Part shown: piece after piece, positions 36,601-47,139 of the stretch
Layout: each line of letters starts with the position of its first letter
How positions within the stretch are numbered: position 1 is the first letter of the stretch
From: Lepisosteus oculatus
Taxonomy: Eukaryota > Chordata > Actinopteri > Semionotiformes > Lepisosteidae
DNA length: 64,000 nucleotides
Assembly: GCF_040954835.1 (NCBI RefSeq)
Contig: NC_090696.1
Coordinates: forward strand, 58,992,222 to 59,056,221
Direction of reading: 5' to 3'
Position numbers and translations under genes: made by a program
The notes under the pieces: generated by a model
Seen by the model: only the letters and a program-made list of their open reading frames with translations
The model's database searches: none
What the model was told of the DNA's origin: nothing

Positions 36601-39600
36601 ATATGTATTTATTTTGTGCACAAGCCATATAAAATTTCCTTGATAAATAATTTGGTATCAACATTTTGATTCCCAACTTCAACTATAGGAACCGCTGAAG
36701 GTTCATGGATCTCAGTCATAAAGTTCTATTGTGGTGCACTACCCAAGGTAAACAGCAGATGGTGACATTTTGGTGTTTATCAACATGGTTTTCACTAAAA
36801 GTTATATGCAATGTTTTGGCTTTGGCTTTTTAATTTGTCACAATTTACCGATGAACCCACTGGTAAGTTTCCTTCTCCTGCGCCTCTGCCTTCCTCTTGC
36901 GGAGAAGATCTCTGTCTCTCAGCCGGCGACGTATCCCATCTGAAAAACAAGCCATTAAGGCCTACCATGACTACCATGACTTTCAGAAGAGACTGACCAT
37001 TAACTGGACCTTTATAAAGCTGGAATAATGTTTGAGTTGTGAATTGAGCTACTTGTTATGTTTTTAAAATCTCAGTTATTTTGTGTATTCTACTGTATGT
37101 TTTAGTGACCACAGCGAGTCAGGACCTCCGTTTTACGTCTCATTCGAAGGACGGCAATTTTTTTACTGTATAGTGTCTTCATCTCTATACTGGGGCATTA
37201 AGACCCTCACAGACCACAGGGTGAGTACTTCCTAGTGGCCACACTAACACCTCTTCCAGTAACAACTTTGTCTTTCCCATCCAGATACTGGCCAGGCTCA
37301 CACCTGCTTAGTTTCAGTGGTTACTAGTTGTGAGTTGCAGGGTGATATAGCTGCTGTACCCTGATGTCCTAGCCAAATTTCCCATTGGCCTTTACCAATT
37401 ATGACCTCTTGGATTTATTCATCTGTTCTGCTCCCCACTGATAGCTGGTGTGTGGTGAGAGTACTGACACACTATGGCTGCCGTCGCATCATCCAGGTGG
37501 GGGCTACACATTGGTGGTGGTGGAAGGGAGTCCCCATTACCTGTAAAGCGCTTTGAGTGGAGTGTCCAGAAAAGTGCTATATAAGTGTAAGCAATTATTA
37601 TTTAACTCTGAATTGTTGATCATCCTTACATATTTTTTTGTCTTCAAGTATTTCTAGGTTTTCTCTAAAACAAGCATGCTTATTTTCCCTCTCATTGCCT
37701 TGTTTTAAGTTAAACTTGTGTCCAATTACATCGCTTTCTGAACTCTTACACTGCAGTTAACACCCCGACTCTTTAGAACTCACAATGTTAACAATGCTAA
37801 CCATGCTCCACCGAGCTCCCATAATTAACAGTCATGAAGTTTTTAAAAAATGTTCAATAACCAGAAAAACGTTTGTGCTGAATATTCCCCTACATATCTC
37901 TCTTGACCTGAAAGAGTCAAAATGACCAATGTGAATAAAAGGAGAGAGACACCAAACAAAAAAACTACTGTGCATGTGTTAAAATGCCATAACAAATCTC
38001 AAAGACTTTAAGATTGCTTAGTTACTACTACTTCAACTGGTACTACTACTACTACTACTAATAGTAATAATAATTTCTTGCATGTATATAAACTTTTATC
38101 CTAAAAGGCCACAGAGTGTTTCCAGAAATGAAGTTCTGCCTGCACCTAGGTTGCAGGTACCTGCCATTTTATGCCATTACTCAGTATGCCACCAGTCCTA
38201 CTACACATAAGATCAGATAGAGAACTGAGTAACTACTGCTTCGGTTAAATTAAAGGGGCATTGTATCGGAAGACTAAATTGCACAATTGGGAGACCAGAG
38301 TGGAATTTAGTTCAGGTGGGTAGCTGCGTCAGTATGCGTAGGCTGCAAAGGAACAAGTAATAGGTTTATTCCATGCTGAAAAAAAGAAGAAAGAGAGCAC
38401 AACGTTTCGGCCATGGAGCCTTCTTCAGGTGTGAGGTGGAATTTAGCCTAGATACTGGGATTCACACGCCTTTCTTTTGAAAAGTCCCATGGGATATTTT
38501 AATGACCAAGTAGTAAGGAACTGGGTTTAACATCCCATCCCCAGGATAGCATCTCCTATAGTGCAATGTTCCTTAGTCACTATCTTGGGACATCAGTTTA
38601 GAAATTCAAATCCGGAGAAAACCTACTGACATCCTAATGGTCAACCAATACTACCTTCAAACCTGCCTGTTTAGTGGTCTGGACACATTGCACACATTGT
38701 CCAGAATCCACAAGTATTCAGTGTAGCTCAAGCCTGGTAGATAGGGCATCCATAAAATAACTGTCACGTTCTCCTCTAACAGAAAACAATTATAATTCCT
38801 TACACTTATATGCTGTAGCACTTTTCTGGACACTCCGCTTAGAGCACACCCCTCCACCACCACCACCAATGTGTAGCCCCTACCTGGATGATGCAATGGC
38901 AGCCATAGTGCACCAGTACACGCCCCACACACCAGCTGTCAGTGGGGAGGAGAACAGAGTCAGAGCCAATTCATAGATGGGGATTATTAGAAGGGCAATG
39001 GGAAATTTGGCTAGAATGGCAGGGTAACACCCCTATTTTTTTCAAGAATCGTCTTGGAATTTCTAATGGCCACAGAGAGTCAGAACATTGTTTTTAAGTA
39101 GCATCTGAAGGACGGCGCTGTATATGAGTATATATATATACTCACTGTATATGAGTAGCATGACAGCATTTTGTGTCCTGTGGGAATGTTGTCATATGAG
39201 GATAAGCCCACAGGAAGGGCAGTTTAGTGAGTTACTGCTTAAACCATCACACTTTCTGTGTTTATGTTTCTGGTGTTTTCTTAATGTCTTTGTATTCTTT
39301 GTATTGGAGCATACATACAAATACACATTTCATTGCATTTGTGCATATGACAATAAACTGAACTGAACTGAACTTGGATTTTCCCATTACTAGTTTTGTT
39401 GTAAACAGCAACAATTAGCGTATCATTCTGCACTAGACTCTGTGACATCGATCAATCTACGCAAAACTTTTATGCATCAAAGTCACTTAAGCGTATCATA
39501 GTCAATCACAAAAGATCAATTTATCAATATACAGCAAAAACAATCATCAATAATCACATTCCAGATACTTCATTTTTACAGTTTTCACATTATGTTGCTT

Positions 39601-42600
39601 TAAAGCTTGCTGTGACACCTGAGTTTTTGAATGATACTTTGAATTTGCAATGAGTATTTGTTGTATACACAAACTACTCCACACAAAGTAAAACAGAAAA
39701 AGAACTACACAGATGATTAACGTGACAAAATGCTAAAGTAATGATTATAAAGGTATTTCATGATTTAAGAATCAAAAACAACTTTCTGCATATGGTCCTT
39801 CAGTCAGGTAGGCAAATGTCAGCAAAGATTTGATCATGAAGACTAAGGACCATTAAAAACAACTAAGAGATAAAGTTGGAGAAAAGCACAGACCCTGAGA
39901 AGGTTATAAGAAAACTAAATTCTAAAAAAGACACATAATATTCTTTTGGGCACAGTGAAGTGGATCATTAGGGAGTTGAAGGTTTATCATACTGTCCAGA
40001 CTGTCTACATCAGGCTGTCCCTCCAAACTGAGCAGCTGGGTGAGAGCAATGGCGACTTTGAAAAAGCTTCAGATTTCAATTGCTGAGATGGGAGAAAATG
40101 TCCACAAGTCAAAGCTGACATGCAGTAAGAAGAAAGACGTTACTAAAATCACATCTCAAATCCTGCATAGATGTTGTAACAATGTATTTATGTAATACTC
40201 CAAATATTCTGCAAAATTAGTTTTGTAGTCAGGCAACAAAACTGGAACGTTTTGGAGTAAATGCAAAATGTTACATCTTAGTGACAAGAACACAGTGTAT
40301 CATCCCTACTGTCAAGAATAGTGTTGACAATATTATGTTATGATGTTATGGGGCTGCTTGCCATGTGAGAAGCTTGATGGGACTGAGGGAAAATGTATGG
40401 CATAGGCAAATATAACGAGAAAACCTGTTTCATTCTGTTGAAGAACCTAGAGTGAAAATTAACCTTCAATCGCATTCAAATCATAAGGCCCAAGCTACAC
40501 TGTAGTGGTTTAATGAATAAGGAAGTCAATGTCCTTGAGTGGCCTAGTCAAAGTAATGACTTGAATCCTTTTGTGAATCTGTGAAAAGACTTGAAAACTG
40601 CTGTTCATACATAATACCCAAGAAACTTCAAAGAGAGCATGAACAAATTAGTCAAGGAAAATATGGGAAAATATTGCATTATTCCAAAGAACAAAATGCG
40701 TAGAGACTTAAGATACATCCAGCAAATATTGAATTCGCAGGTCTGATTACTTTTTACCGTCAACATATTTATTTTTTTCTTTTTAGTTTTAGATGACATT
40801 TACTGTATCCCTAGAAGTGTCCAGTCTGAGCTTTCAGGTTCTGAATTAAAAATGTGTGCGCTAAGTTTGTTGCAAGGTATAATAGACACACAATATATAC
40901 TGTTATTTCTGCAGTGACAGTCTGCAGATTTATTTCTGGATTGTATGGTGATGTGGCTATTGCATAATGGCTGCCACATGTCATTTCAATTTTTGGATGA
41001 AGAGAAATACCCCCGTTATGAATGAAATGCAATCTATTCTATTTATTTATTGTATTCATCTAATCTATTTAAGGAATTTTTTAAATCTTTAATAAACTAA
41101 AATGCATTTCCAATAGATTTAGTTTAATCTATTTAACTGCACAGGCTGACTAATATTAACTTAAACTCTTTGACGCACCTAATTAACCAATAAATTAAGA
41201 TGAAATATGTTACTATAGTGTACTGATCTGAATATGTGTAGTAATATATTAAAGACTGTATAATGAAAATATTTTTCTCTTCAGCAGTCAATACCTTGCA
41301 TGACAACATTCTTCACACAAGAGCATCTAATCGGGTATGAAATTATCCCTATATGCAGAACTAAAGTGATTTTCTGCTTTTGAATTAAGTTAACTTTTAG
41401 ATGTACAGTAAATAACTATGTATTTATATTTTAATAAAAGGGCTGTTTCTTGTCTTAATTGTAAAATTGTGAATGAAGTCCATGTTATGGATTCAATTAC
41501 AACAAATAAAGCTGTGATGCTCGATACTGTTTTACATAAACATTTACATACCAGTATGTAGTATGTACATAGTATGTAGGATGCCAGGCTGTCATTTTTC
41601 ATCTCACATTGTTACTCTGCATTGCTAAAATTACATTGCTGACATAATTTATTATTGTTTGGTTTACAAGCACATTTGATTTCTGCTTTCTATAAAAATC
41701 AAATCCACTTGATAATCCTGTCTATTTCACATTACTGCACATTTCATTTAAAAAAATGAAGATAATTTTCTGGATAAAATTATTTGCACTGTTTGTAAAC
41801 AACATGGAAAAAAACAGAAAAAAACAGAAGCCAGTTTCTGTTAACCTACACAAAATTGTTTTGCACCCCAATAATAGATTCTTAGTTTAAACAGGATACT
41901 GTATTAGTTTTCTTTTATGAGCAAGAGGTAAGTAAATTGACTTTTTTTAATACAAAGATGATGTAGATGGTGCTGTTCATATTACTCATTTGCTACACTT
42001 AGTCATATTTACATACTGTAGATGAATGTCCAGAGATGTGTTATTGTGTTTCAAATGAGATGATTTTCACTGTCTGTTCAGTGTTATTTCAATGGTTTTA
42101 CAAGCAGCTCTGTTTCTCAAAATATCATTAAAATACCTAACTTTTTGTCATGGTGATGGATATACATGGCAGCATACATTTTATGCTACAATAAAAAATA
42201 AAGGAACTGATGACTGATGTACTATGTGACAGCATAAGTGTCATAATGATGTAGAAATTCCACTAAATATCACATATGCCTTAAAACCCAGTATTGATTC
42301 AGTAATATACATGGACACAGCTAGTCGAAATCAGGATAAATGAATATATACTTTTCATATTAAACTTTAGAAATTTCTAAATAAAATACAATATGTCTCT
42401 AATGATCACAATGATTATTAATGATTGTGACTGCAATTCTCATTGTAAAACTAGGTCTGCATCCTGAATATAAGGAAATCCTCTCCATATTAAGTAGCTC
42501 AATAGCACCCTATTCAGTATGCTTTATTCTATGTTATTTAGAAATGTATAAAATGCACACAGAACAGTATCATATTGGTTAAGATTGTTAATCTAATTTG

Positions 42601-42839
42601 TGTTGTTCAGCCATTTAACAAATTAAAATACAAAACAAAAACAAAAATGTCTCTGAATTGTAGGTCATTGTCTAGTGTACTTGTCCTCCCCCTAACTCGG
42701 TGACTACAACAGTATTAGCCTTGCATTTGTCTATCCCCTCATTGCCAAGACTACATTTCTTGTTAGTACAGGAAATACCTTCGTTGTCATTTGTGTCCTT
42801 TTTTTCTGAGCGTGGATAGTTCTCACCTCGATCCTCCAT
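33615..42839 (-). CDS. hemgn: Hemogen (HEMGN), four coding exons, short fish form
   Basis: Joining 42779-42839, 36849-36939, 34931-35298 and 33615-33691 gives 597 nt in one frame, a 198-residue protein; each junction has GT-AG and the phases agree. Hemogen is an erythroid nuclear protein under GATA1 control in mammals. Residues 24-64 carry the family signature: DRDLLRKRKAEAQEKETYQW (29-48, which I recognise as close to the mammalian N-terminal motif) and the basic KSRKKRERKEE, together a bipartite nuclear signal. RKGRPRRK (about 69-76) looks like an AT-hook. Residues 80-175 are acidic and Gln/Pro-rich. The end, HEYFSTVYF, matches the aromatic C-terminus of mammalian hemogen. The long repeat region of mammalian HEMGN is missing, so the protein is under half the human length. 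The start ATG has A at -3 and G at +4. The gene lies between trmo and anp32b, as in human. Confidence 0.9.
33785..33890 (-). repeat. CORE-type SINE fragment, copy 1
   Basis: GTGCTAGAGCAATTTGTGTG, then AAGTACCTGTCTCAGG and TTCTGGGAATTGAACC. The same text recurs at 34262. Confidence 0.7.
34118..34245 (-). repeat. CR1-like LINE 3' end fragment
   Basis: TAAGAACATGAGAAAAGTTA and TTTGGTAGTAGCTAATTGAT match the reversed 3' terminus of the LINE seen at 7.4 and 62.8 kb. Confidence 0.65.
34262..34360 (-). repeat. CORE-type SINE fragment, copy 2
   Basis: Closely repeats the 33785 copy (GTGCTAGAGCAATCTGTGTG, AAGTACCTCTCTCAGGG, TTCTGGGAACTGAACC) in the same orientation about 480 bp away. Confidence 0.7.
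34650..34790 (-). repeat. tRNA-derived SINE fragment
   Basis: CAACAGGATGCCAGGCCATT, GCAGGGCACACACAGACAC and CAGGGCCAGTTTTCCC are SINE body blocks. Lies in hemgn intron 3. Confidence 0.7.
34931..35298 (-). CDS. hemgn: hemgn coding exon 3
   Basis: Acceptor CGACTGCAG, donor GTAGAA. Encodes residues 51-173: a Lys/Arg-rich start, an AT-hook-like RKGRPRRK, then an acidic Gln/Pro-rich stretch with EEVVVIEDLGPDEKED. If the donor is not used the frame reads on to a stop at 34896, which would be an alternative C-terminus. Confidence 0.92.
35635..35955 (-). repeat. tRNA-derived SINE in hemgn intron 2
   Basis: Nearly full-length minus-strand copy from GCACTTATCCAATTCACGG through GTGGGATTCCAGTCC to the reversed head CCCAGGGCCCC and GCACCACCATGTTGCC. 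The 143-codon plus-strand frame across it is repeat-derived. Confidence 0.85.
36160..36270 (+). repeat. CR1-like LINE 3' end fragment in hemgn intron 2
   Basis: GCTGGGTGAGATCCTCTGAT, then AGCAACCAAACAAGCAATAA and CTACTCTCATTTGCTCTC, is the end of the LINE coding region and its 3' UTR. Confidence 0.6.
36849..36939 (-). CDS. hemgn: hemgn coding exon 2 (signature exon)
   Basis: Acceptor TTTTTCAG, donor GTAAAT. Encodes residues 21-50, with LRDRDLLRKRKAEAQEKET and YQW, the best conserved part of hemogen. Confidence 0.93.
37105..37603 (+). mobile_element. SINE3 with inverted 5' half (twin-priming type)
   Basis: 37105-37355 is the 5S-like head and first part of the body in reverse (reading out TATATCACCCTGCAACTC, GCCAGTATCTGGATGGG and AATGCCCCAGTATAG on the minus strand). 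37356-37603 is the 3' half in forward orientation (TGTCCTAGCCAAATTTCCC, GCTGCCGTCGCATCATCC, GTAAAGCGCTTTGAGTGG). About 45 bp expected between the halves is missing. Lies in hemgn intron 1. Confidence 0.85.
38050..38640 (-). repeat. Degenerate SINE3-related sequence carrying a nested insertion
   Basis: Blocks such as TGTATATAAACTTTTATCC, TCCCATGGGATATTTTAATG and GTCACTATCTTGGGACATC are weakly like SINE3 read backwards. The 125-bp element at 38311 was inserted into it. Confidence 0.4.
38311..38435 (+). mobile_element. Half-form copy of the hairpin SINE-like family
   Basis: Flanked by a perfect 11-bp duplication GTGGAATTTAG (38300-38310 and 38436-38446). Reads TTCAGGTGGGTAGCTGCGTC, GCAAAGGAACAAGTAATAGG, TTTATTCCATGCTG, CAACGTTTCGGCC and ends CTTCTTCAGGTGTGAG. 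The inverted second arm found at 26027 and 56583 is absent. Confidence 0.8.
38791..39115 (-). repeat. SINE3, 3' half, in hemgn intron 1
   Basis: On the plus strand: TTACACTTATATGCTGTAGC, TTCTGGACACTCCGC, TACCTGGATGATGCAATGGC, CAATGGGAAATTTGGC. 5' truncated. Confidence 0.85.
39145..39376 (+). repeat. L2-type LINE 3' terminus
   Basis: Ends in GCATATGACAATAAACTG followed by repeated CTGAA units, the tail type of L2-related LINEs. Only the 3' UTR is present. Confidence 0.65.
39780..40790 (+). mobile_element. Tc1-like transposon relic in hemgn intron 1
   Basis: Decayed transposase text: TGTCAAGAATAGTGTTGACA, TTATGGGGCTGCTT (the GGG-SIMLWG region) and GTCCTTGAGTGGCCTAGTCA (the VLEWPSQSPDLNP region) in the right order. 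Many stops. The ends are not resolved. Confidence 0.7.
40791..42778. other. hemgn intron 1, AT-rich remainder
   Basis: No further exon or recognisable repeat. An internal alternative promoter cannot be excluded but is not visible. Confidence 0.45.
42779..42839 (-). CDS. hemgn: hemgn coding exon 1
   Basis: Encodes MEDRGENYPRSEKKDTNDNE and the first base of Asp21, then donor GTATTTCC. The frame stays open upstream to about 42953, but the ATG in AACATGG has the best context and gives the expected short acidic leader. Assignment rests on phase match with exon 2 and position. Confidence 0.75.
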
Positions 42840-42869
42840 GTTGCTTCCCCCCCAGAAAAAAAGAGAAAC

Positions 42870-43025
42870 TTCACTTTGGGTGAGGAGAGGAAAAAGCAAG
42901 TCGTGATCAGTCACTTTTGGCTTCAGATCTGTCAGTTTGCAACTCCCGCCCAAAAAAAAGGGGGTTATCAGGCTTAAACATTAACAGGGTATGTGGAGAG
43001 CACTGGCACATTTTCCCTTATCATA
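42870..43025 (-). promoter_or_regulatory. hemgn: Putative erythroid promoter region of hemgn
   Basis: Just upstream of the hemgn ATG on the minus strand lie a CACCC box (42878-42882) and two TGATAA GATA motifs (42965-42970 and 43018-43023). GATA plus CACCC is the usual erythroid promoter pattern, and mammalian HEMGN is a GATA1 target. The motifs are short and could arise by chance. Confidence 0.45.
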
Positions 43026-43799
43026 TTTGCAAAGGCGGAGGTCTTGGCATCAGTCAAAAAAAAAGGCCCATAGTCTTTCTATCGCCTCTGAAGTAATGCA
43101 CACTACACTCTTCTGCCTTGCTGCTACCACAGCACTTGGGCAGTAGCTACAGGCTCAGCCTGAAGCCAGGGACATGAAACTTTGCTAAGGTGTCTGTTTG
43201 TGCTGTTCAAGTTCCAGCTCCATACACAAGATAACTACGAAGATGCAGCACATTTTGTTCTGTTGCCTCGCTGTATTTCTGCTGGGATGGATTTGTGCTA
43301 AAGGGCACAATGCTGTTTGCTCTGTATGTGCGACTTTCAATTGTGTCAATTTAATTCGGTCAGTGCTCCCCAGCGGTAAAAGTAAGAATGCTTATGTTGG
43401 GCCAAAACACTCTTACAAAAACAAAAAAATAGCTAAACTTGGCTCAGTTACCTTTGATGTCCAGTTTGTTTCATGAATACCACCTTTGTTGACAGTTGTT
43501 TTTAAAAATGAGTACGAGCTTTGTCTGTTGGCCACAGACATACATCCTTACCTTCGATGCATTTTATATAAAGTCTCATGGCTATGGGGGCAACACAACA
43601 AAGAGCGGAGAATCAACTGAGAAGAGGTGGGAAGTGACGAAATGTTGTGTGGAAGGAGCAGAAGGAACTTCTTCACAGAGGCACCAACAGAGCAGCCGAG
43701 CTAGTCCGAACTCTGAGCACATCCCAGTGGCCCACTCACCTACAGATGTGTAAACTACTTAATCATAATATTTAGCTTCTTGTACTAAGTTCCCTGGAC
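43026..43799. other. Upstream flank of hemgn with a small secreted-type frame
   Basis: A plus-strand frame of 77 codons (43243-43476) starts MQHILFCCLAVFLLGWIC, which looks like a signal peptide, then Cys-rich sequence. No homology is recognised. A second frame of 85 codons follows (43496-43753). I do not call either a gene. Confidence 0.3.
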
Positions 43800-44614
43800 C
43801 CTGGGGTTACACGGGTGATGAGCTGTGTATGGTTTGCACCAGGCACAGTGCTTTGCATTCAGGCGAGGGGTTCAATTTTCGTTTAATCAGACCAGAAGAT
43901 CTTTCGTCTCAGGGCCTGCCATATGCCTTTTTGCAGATTCCAGTCATGCTATTATGCGGCCTTTGGCTCACACTCCCATAGAGTCTAAATCTGTGTAGTG
44001 CTGAATAGATTGTCGTACTCTGAGCAGGTTCTCCCATCAGTACCATCTAATTCTGACAAGGTGGTCATTGTGTTCTTGGTCATTTCTCTGACTAAGGTCC
44101 TTTTTGCCCAATTGCACAGTTTGGGTAGACAGTCTGCTTTAGGAAGAGTCTGGGAGGGTCTCTATTTTTTCCTTTTCCCTAATAATGAAAGATCTGAATG
44201 TGCTCCAGGGAACTTCCAACATCTTAGATATGTTTTCATACTTAACCCTGCCTCTATGCTTCCTCATAGTTGTATCCAGGAGTTGTACAGACAGTTCCTT
44301 GGTCCTCATAATAGAGTTTTCTGCTCTGACATGCACTGTCAACTGAGGTACTTTATACAGAAAGGTTAATTTCTTCAGAAATCATGCCAACAATTTAATT
44401 GACCACAGGAGGACTGTGAGTGAATAGTTATCAAATCAATTACATTACATTTAAAAACAATTCAGAACATTTGTTCCACTTTGACATTATGGAGGCATTT
44501 ACATAGAACAGTTTTGTCAAGGAAATGTTTTTCTTTTTGAGTTTTGCAACCAAACAAATTGTGAAAAATCCAAGGGGATATTCAGGGGGGTAAATACTTT
44601 TTGAAGGCACTGTA
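43800..44614 (-). mobile_element. Tc1-like transposon relic, truncated
   Basis: The right end carries the terminal type AATACTTTTTGAAGGCACTG. On the minus strand an N-terminal DNA-binding block (TKELSVQLLDTTMRKHRG, ISKMLEVPWSTF) is followed by broken transposase text up to the region equivalent to EGKSVLVW-like near 43.85 kb. The far end and second terminus are missing. Confidence 0.8.
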
Positions 44615-44937
44615 GGACCTCACCGTGAGTACCTACAGCTGTTTTTGGAAACCTTGGGATTTGGAGGATGTGGCCAAATAGCATTCCATTCTTAAGGAGC
44701 TCTTAATGACTTGAGGTTAACCAAACCAATAATTGACATTTTGGAGTTCTGGTATGATTTCTATTACTAAATATCTTTACTAAATTTACTAAATTAAACT
44801 AAATATCTCTTTGACAGCCCTTTTTCATCCATGTCCACTGCGTAAAAACCGTGCTGCTACTTGGAGACACGATTCTAACAAAAAGTGCTTCTCCATATTT
44901 GACTTTCAAACTGTGCTTGTAAAGCATGAGAATTTAT

Positions 44938-45322
44938 AATAATAATTGCTTACACTTATATAGTGCTTTTCTGGACACTCCACTCAAAGCACTTTACAGG
45001 TAATGGGGACTCCCCTCCACCACCACCAATGTGCAGCCCCACCTGGATGATGCGACGGCAGCCATAGTGCGCCAGAACACTCACCACACATCAGCTATCA
45101 GTGGGGAGGAGAGCAGAGTAATGAAGCCAATTCACAGATGGAGATTATTAGGAGACCATGATTGGTAAGGGCCAATGGGATATTTAGCCAGGATGCCAGT
45201 GTTACACCCCTTTTCTTTTCAAGAAATGCCCTGGGATTTTTAATGACCACAGAGAGTTAGGATCTCGCTTTTTCTTCTCATCGGAAGGACGGCACCTTTT
45301 TACAGTATAGTGTCCCCGGGTG
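44938..45322 (-). repeat. SINE3, lacks the 5S head
   Basis: Well kept: TTGCTTACACTTATATAGTG, TTCTGGACACTCCACTC, CACCTGGATGATGCGACGGC, GGACGGCACCTTTTTACAG. Minus-strand copy. Confidence 0.9.
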
Positions 45323-47139
45323 ATATGTCTGCTGGCAACCAAATGGATGAATGAATGAAACCAGGTTTTCTGTACACTTGTTTCAGCTAAAATTACCACT
45401 GCTGGCTGTATCTATTAACAGACAGCAGGTCTGTTAAGAGATTGAGCGAATCAGCAGTGCAGCAATTTTGTTTAATTGATTTTGTTGTCTTGTAACCAGT
45501 AGATGGCAGGTGCAGTTATGTTTAAAAAAAGGATGATTTTTAAAACAAGGTATTTTCTATTTTTTCATTTTAACTTTGTTTTCAAAAAACAGAGATTGTA
45601 TCTTCCCACAAACTTATCCCTTTTCCAGCACGTGATCAATCAGCTCTTCAGTATCTTTGATCATTGGCAAAGAGCAAAGTAATCAAACCATTAGATAAGA
45701 ATGGCTTTTCAAAACAATGTATTGAATTGCAGTTTTGCAATATCAATTAGATTTACCTTAAACTCTTTTGGAATTAGGGCTTACAGAATCAGTACAGCTG
45801 TTGTACAATCAAAATACTGACAAGTCATTTATAATATGCTTCTGAAACATTGAAAAACAACCAAAATGTTTGTAAGCAGCTGCTTTTTATCAAAGCTAGC
45901 CAAATCTTTCTTTAAATCACCAAATGACCTTAGTGCTGGCATGTAAGTTATTTCAGAGGCAGAGTGGTCCAGCCATTAAAGTGAAGAGCCTGTCATCAGG
46001 AAATGTCTGGGTCAGGCATTGAATCTTCCACTTAGACACTGTGTGTTACCTATTCAAAGTAATTAACTTCCTTCTGCCTTGCCCTTTGGGTAAGCCATAA
46101 AATTGAGAACTGATTCTGACTCTATTTATTAGGATTATTCATGAGTCTCTGAGCTACAAACCTTGTCAAACATCGAGCATGATTAACATCTATGTGGTGT
46201 CTTCAGTGTCAATTTTGTAGCTGTCAGATTAGCTCCTGAGAGTGTCTTTTAGCCAGAACAGCTTCCCCAGTCATCACAGTGGGGAAATTGAAAGTGCTCT
46301 AGGTGCATTGCCCCCTTATCTGTTGAAGAAGGGAGCTCAGCTGGCATGGGTGTGTTCTCCATCTTGACCCAGCACATTGAGAAACTATCCCTGACCAAAA
46401 GCAAAAGAGCGCAGCCCAACAGAAATAACATCTTCCCTCCCCTTATCTCTCCTTATCAGAGGGGCTCTGTCGTGCTTCATCGCCACACTGAGTGACAATG
46501 CGGTATTACTTGTAGATGTCTGCATGCACTTTTGATGCTGCAGCAGGTTTTGGTGCCGCACTTTAAAGGCCTTGATTCTCCTGATAATTGTTAAAGTTTT
46601 TACATGCGTTGGGTTTAAAAAAAAATGTCCCTCCCTTGCTTCCTGGCGTAGGTTTTTACTGTGTTTCAGATACAATGCATCTATTTTAATAATTCACCGA
46701 AAAAGACCTGAGAGAACGGTGCATTGGTTAAATTAACACAGTCAAATTAAATAATTCAGGGCGTAAGAAGGCAGAATGAGAAAGCTCTTACTGTCTTAAA
46801 GGCTTCAGTTAAAGCTGTTATGAAAGGAGGGAAACGTTTTTTTCTTACTGTATGTGTCGCCTGTGAAACGTGTCTACACGAGTACAACGTTCATCTACGC
46901 TAAAACGATGATAGCGCCCTCTTGTGGTAAAACTAATTCACTGAAATTGCCTAAACCTGAAATTGAACTAGATGTGTTACTGATCTCCAGGTTGACTACC
47001 AGATCTTCAGAATTTCATTCCAGCTCAAACTCTTAAATATAGCCGGAATATCTTGATAAAAAACAGAAAATATATTTTAGTATATTTGCTCTGCAGGGGA
47101 TTACATGGTTATTGACTCAATTATATATAATAAGATATA
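45323..47139. other. Gene-free spacer with a CORE-SINE relic
   Basis: Apart from the SINE-like block at 45955-46190 nothing was recognised. Frames of 60-96 codons on the minus strand at 46.2-46.7 kb show no domains. Confidence 0.45.
45955..46190 (+). repeat. CORE-SINE (MIR-like) relic with tRNA-like head
   Basis: GGCAGAGTGGTCCAGCCATT is an A-box-like head; GTCTGGGTCAGGCATTGAAT resembles a B-box region. TGTGTTACCTATTCAAAGT and AACTTCCTTCTGCC follow the MIR CORE. Confidence 0.6.
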
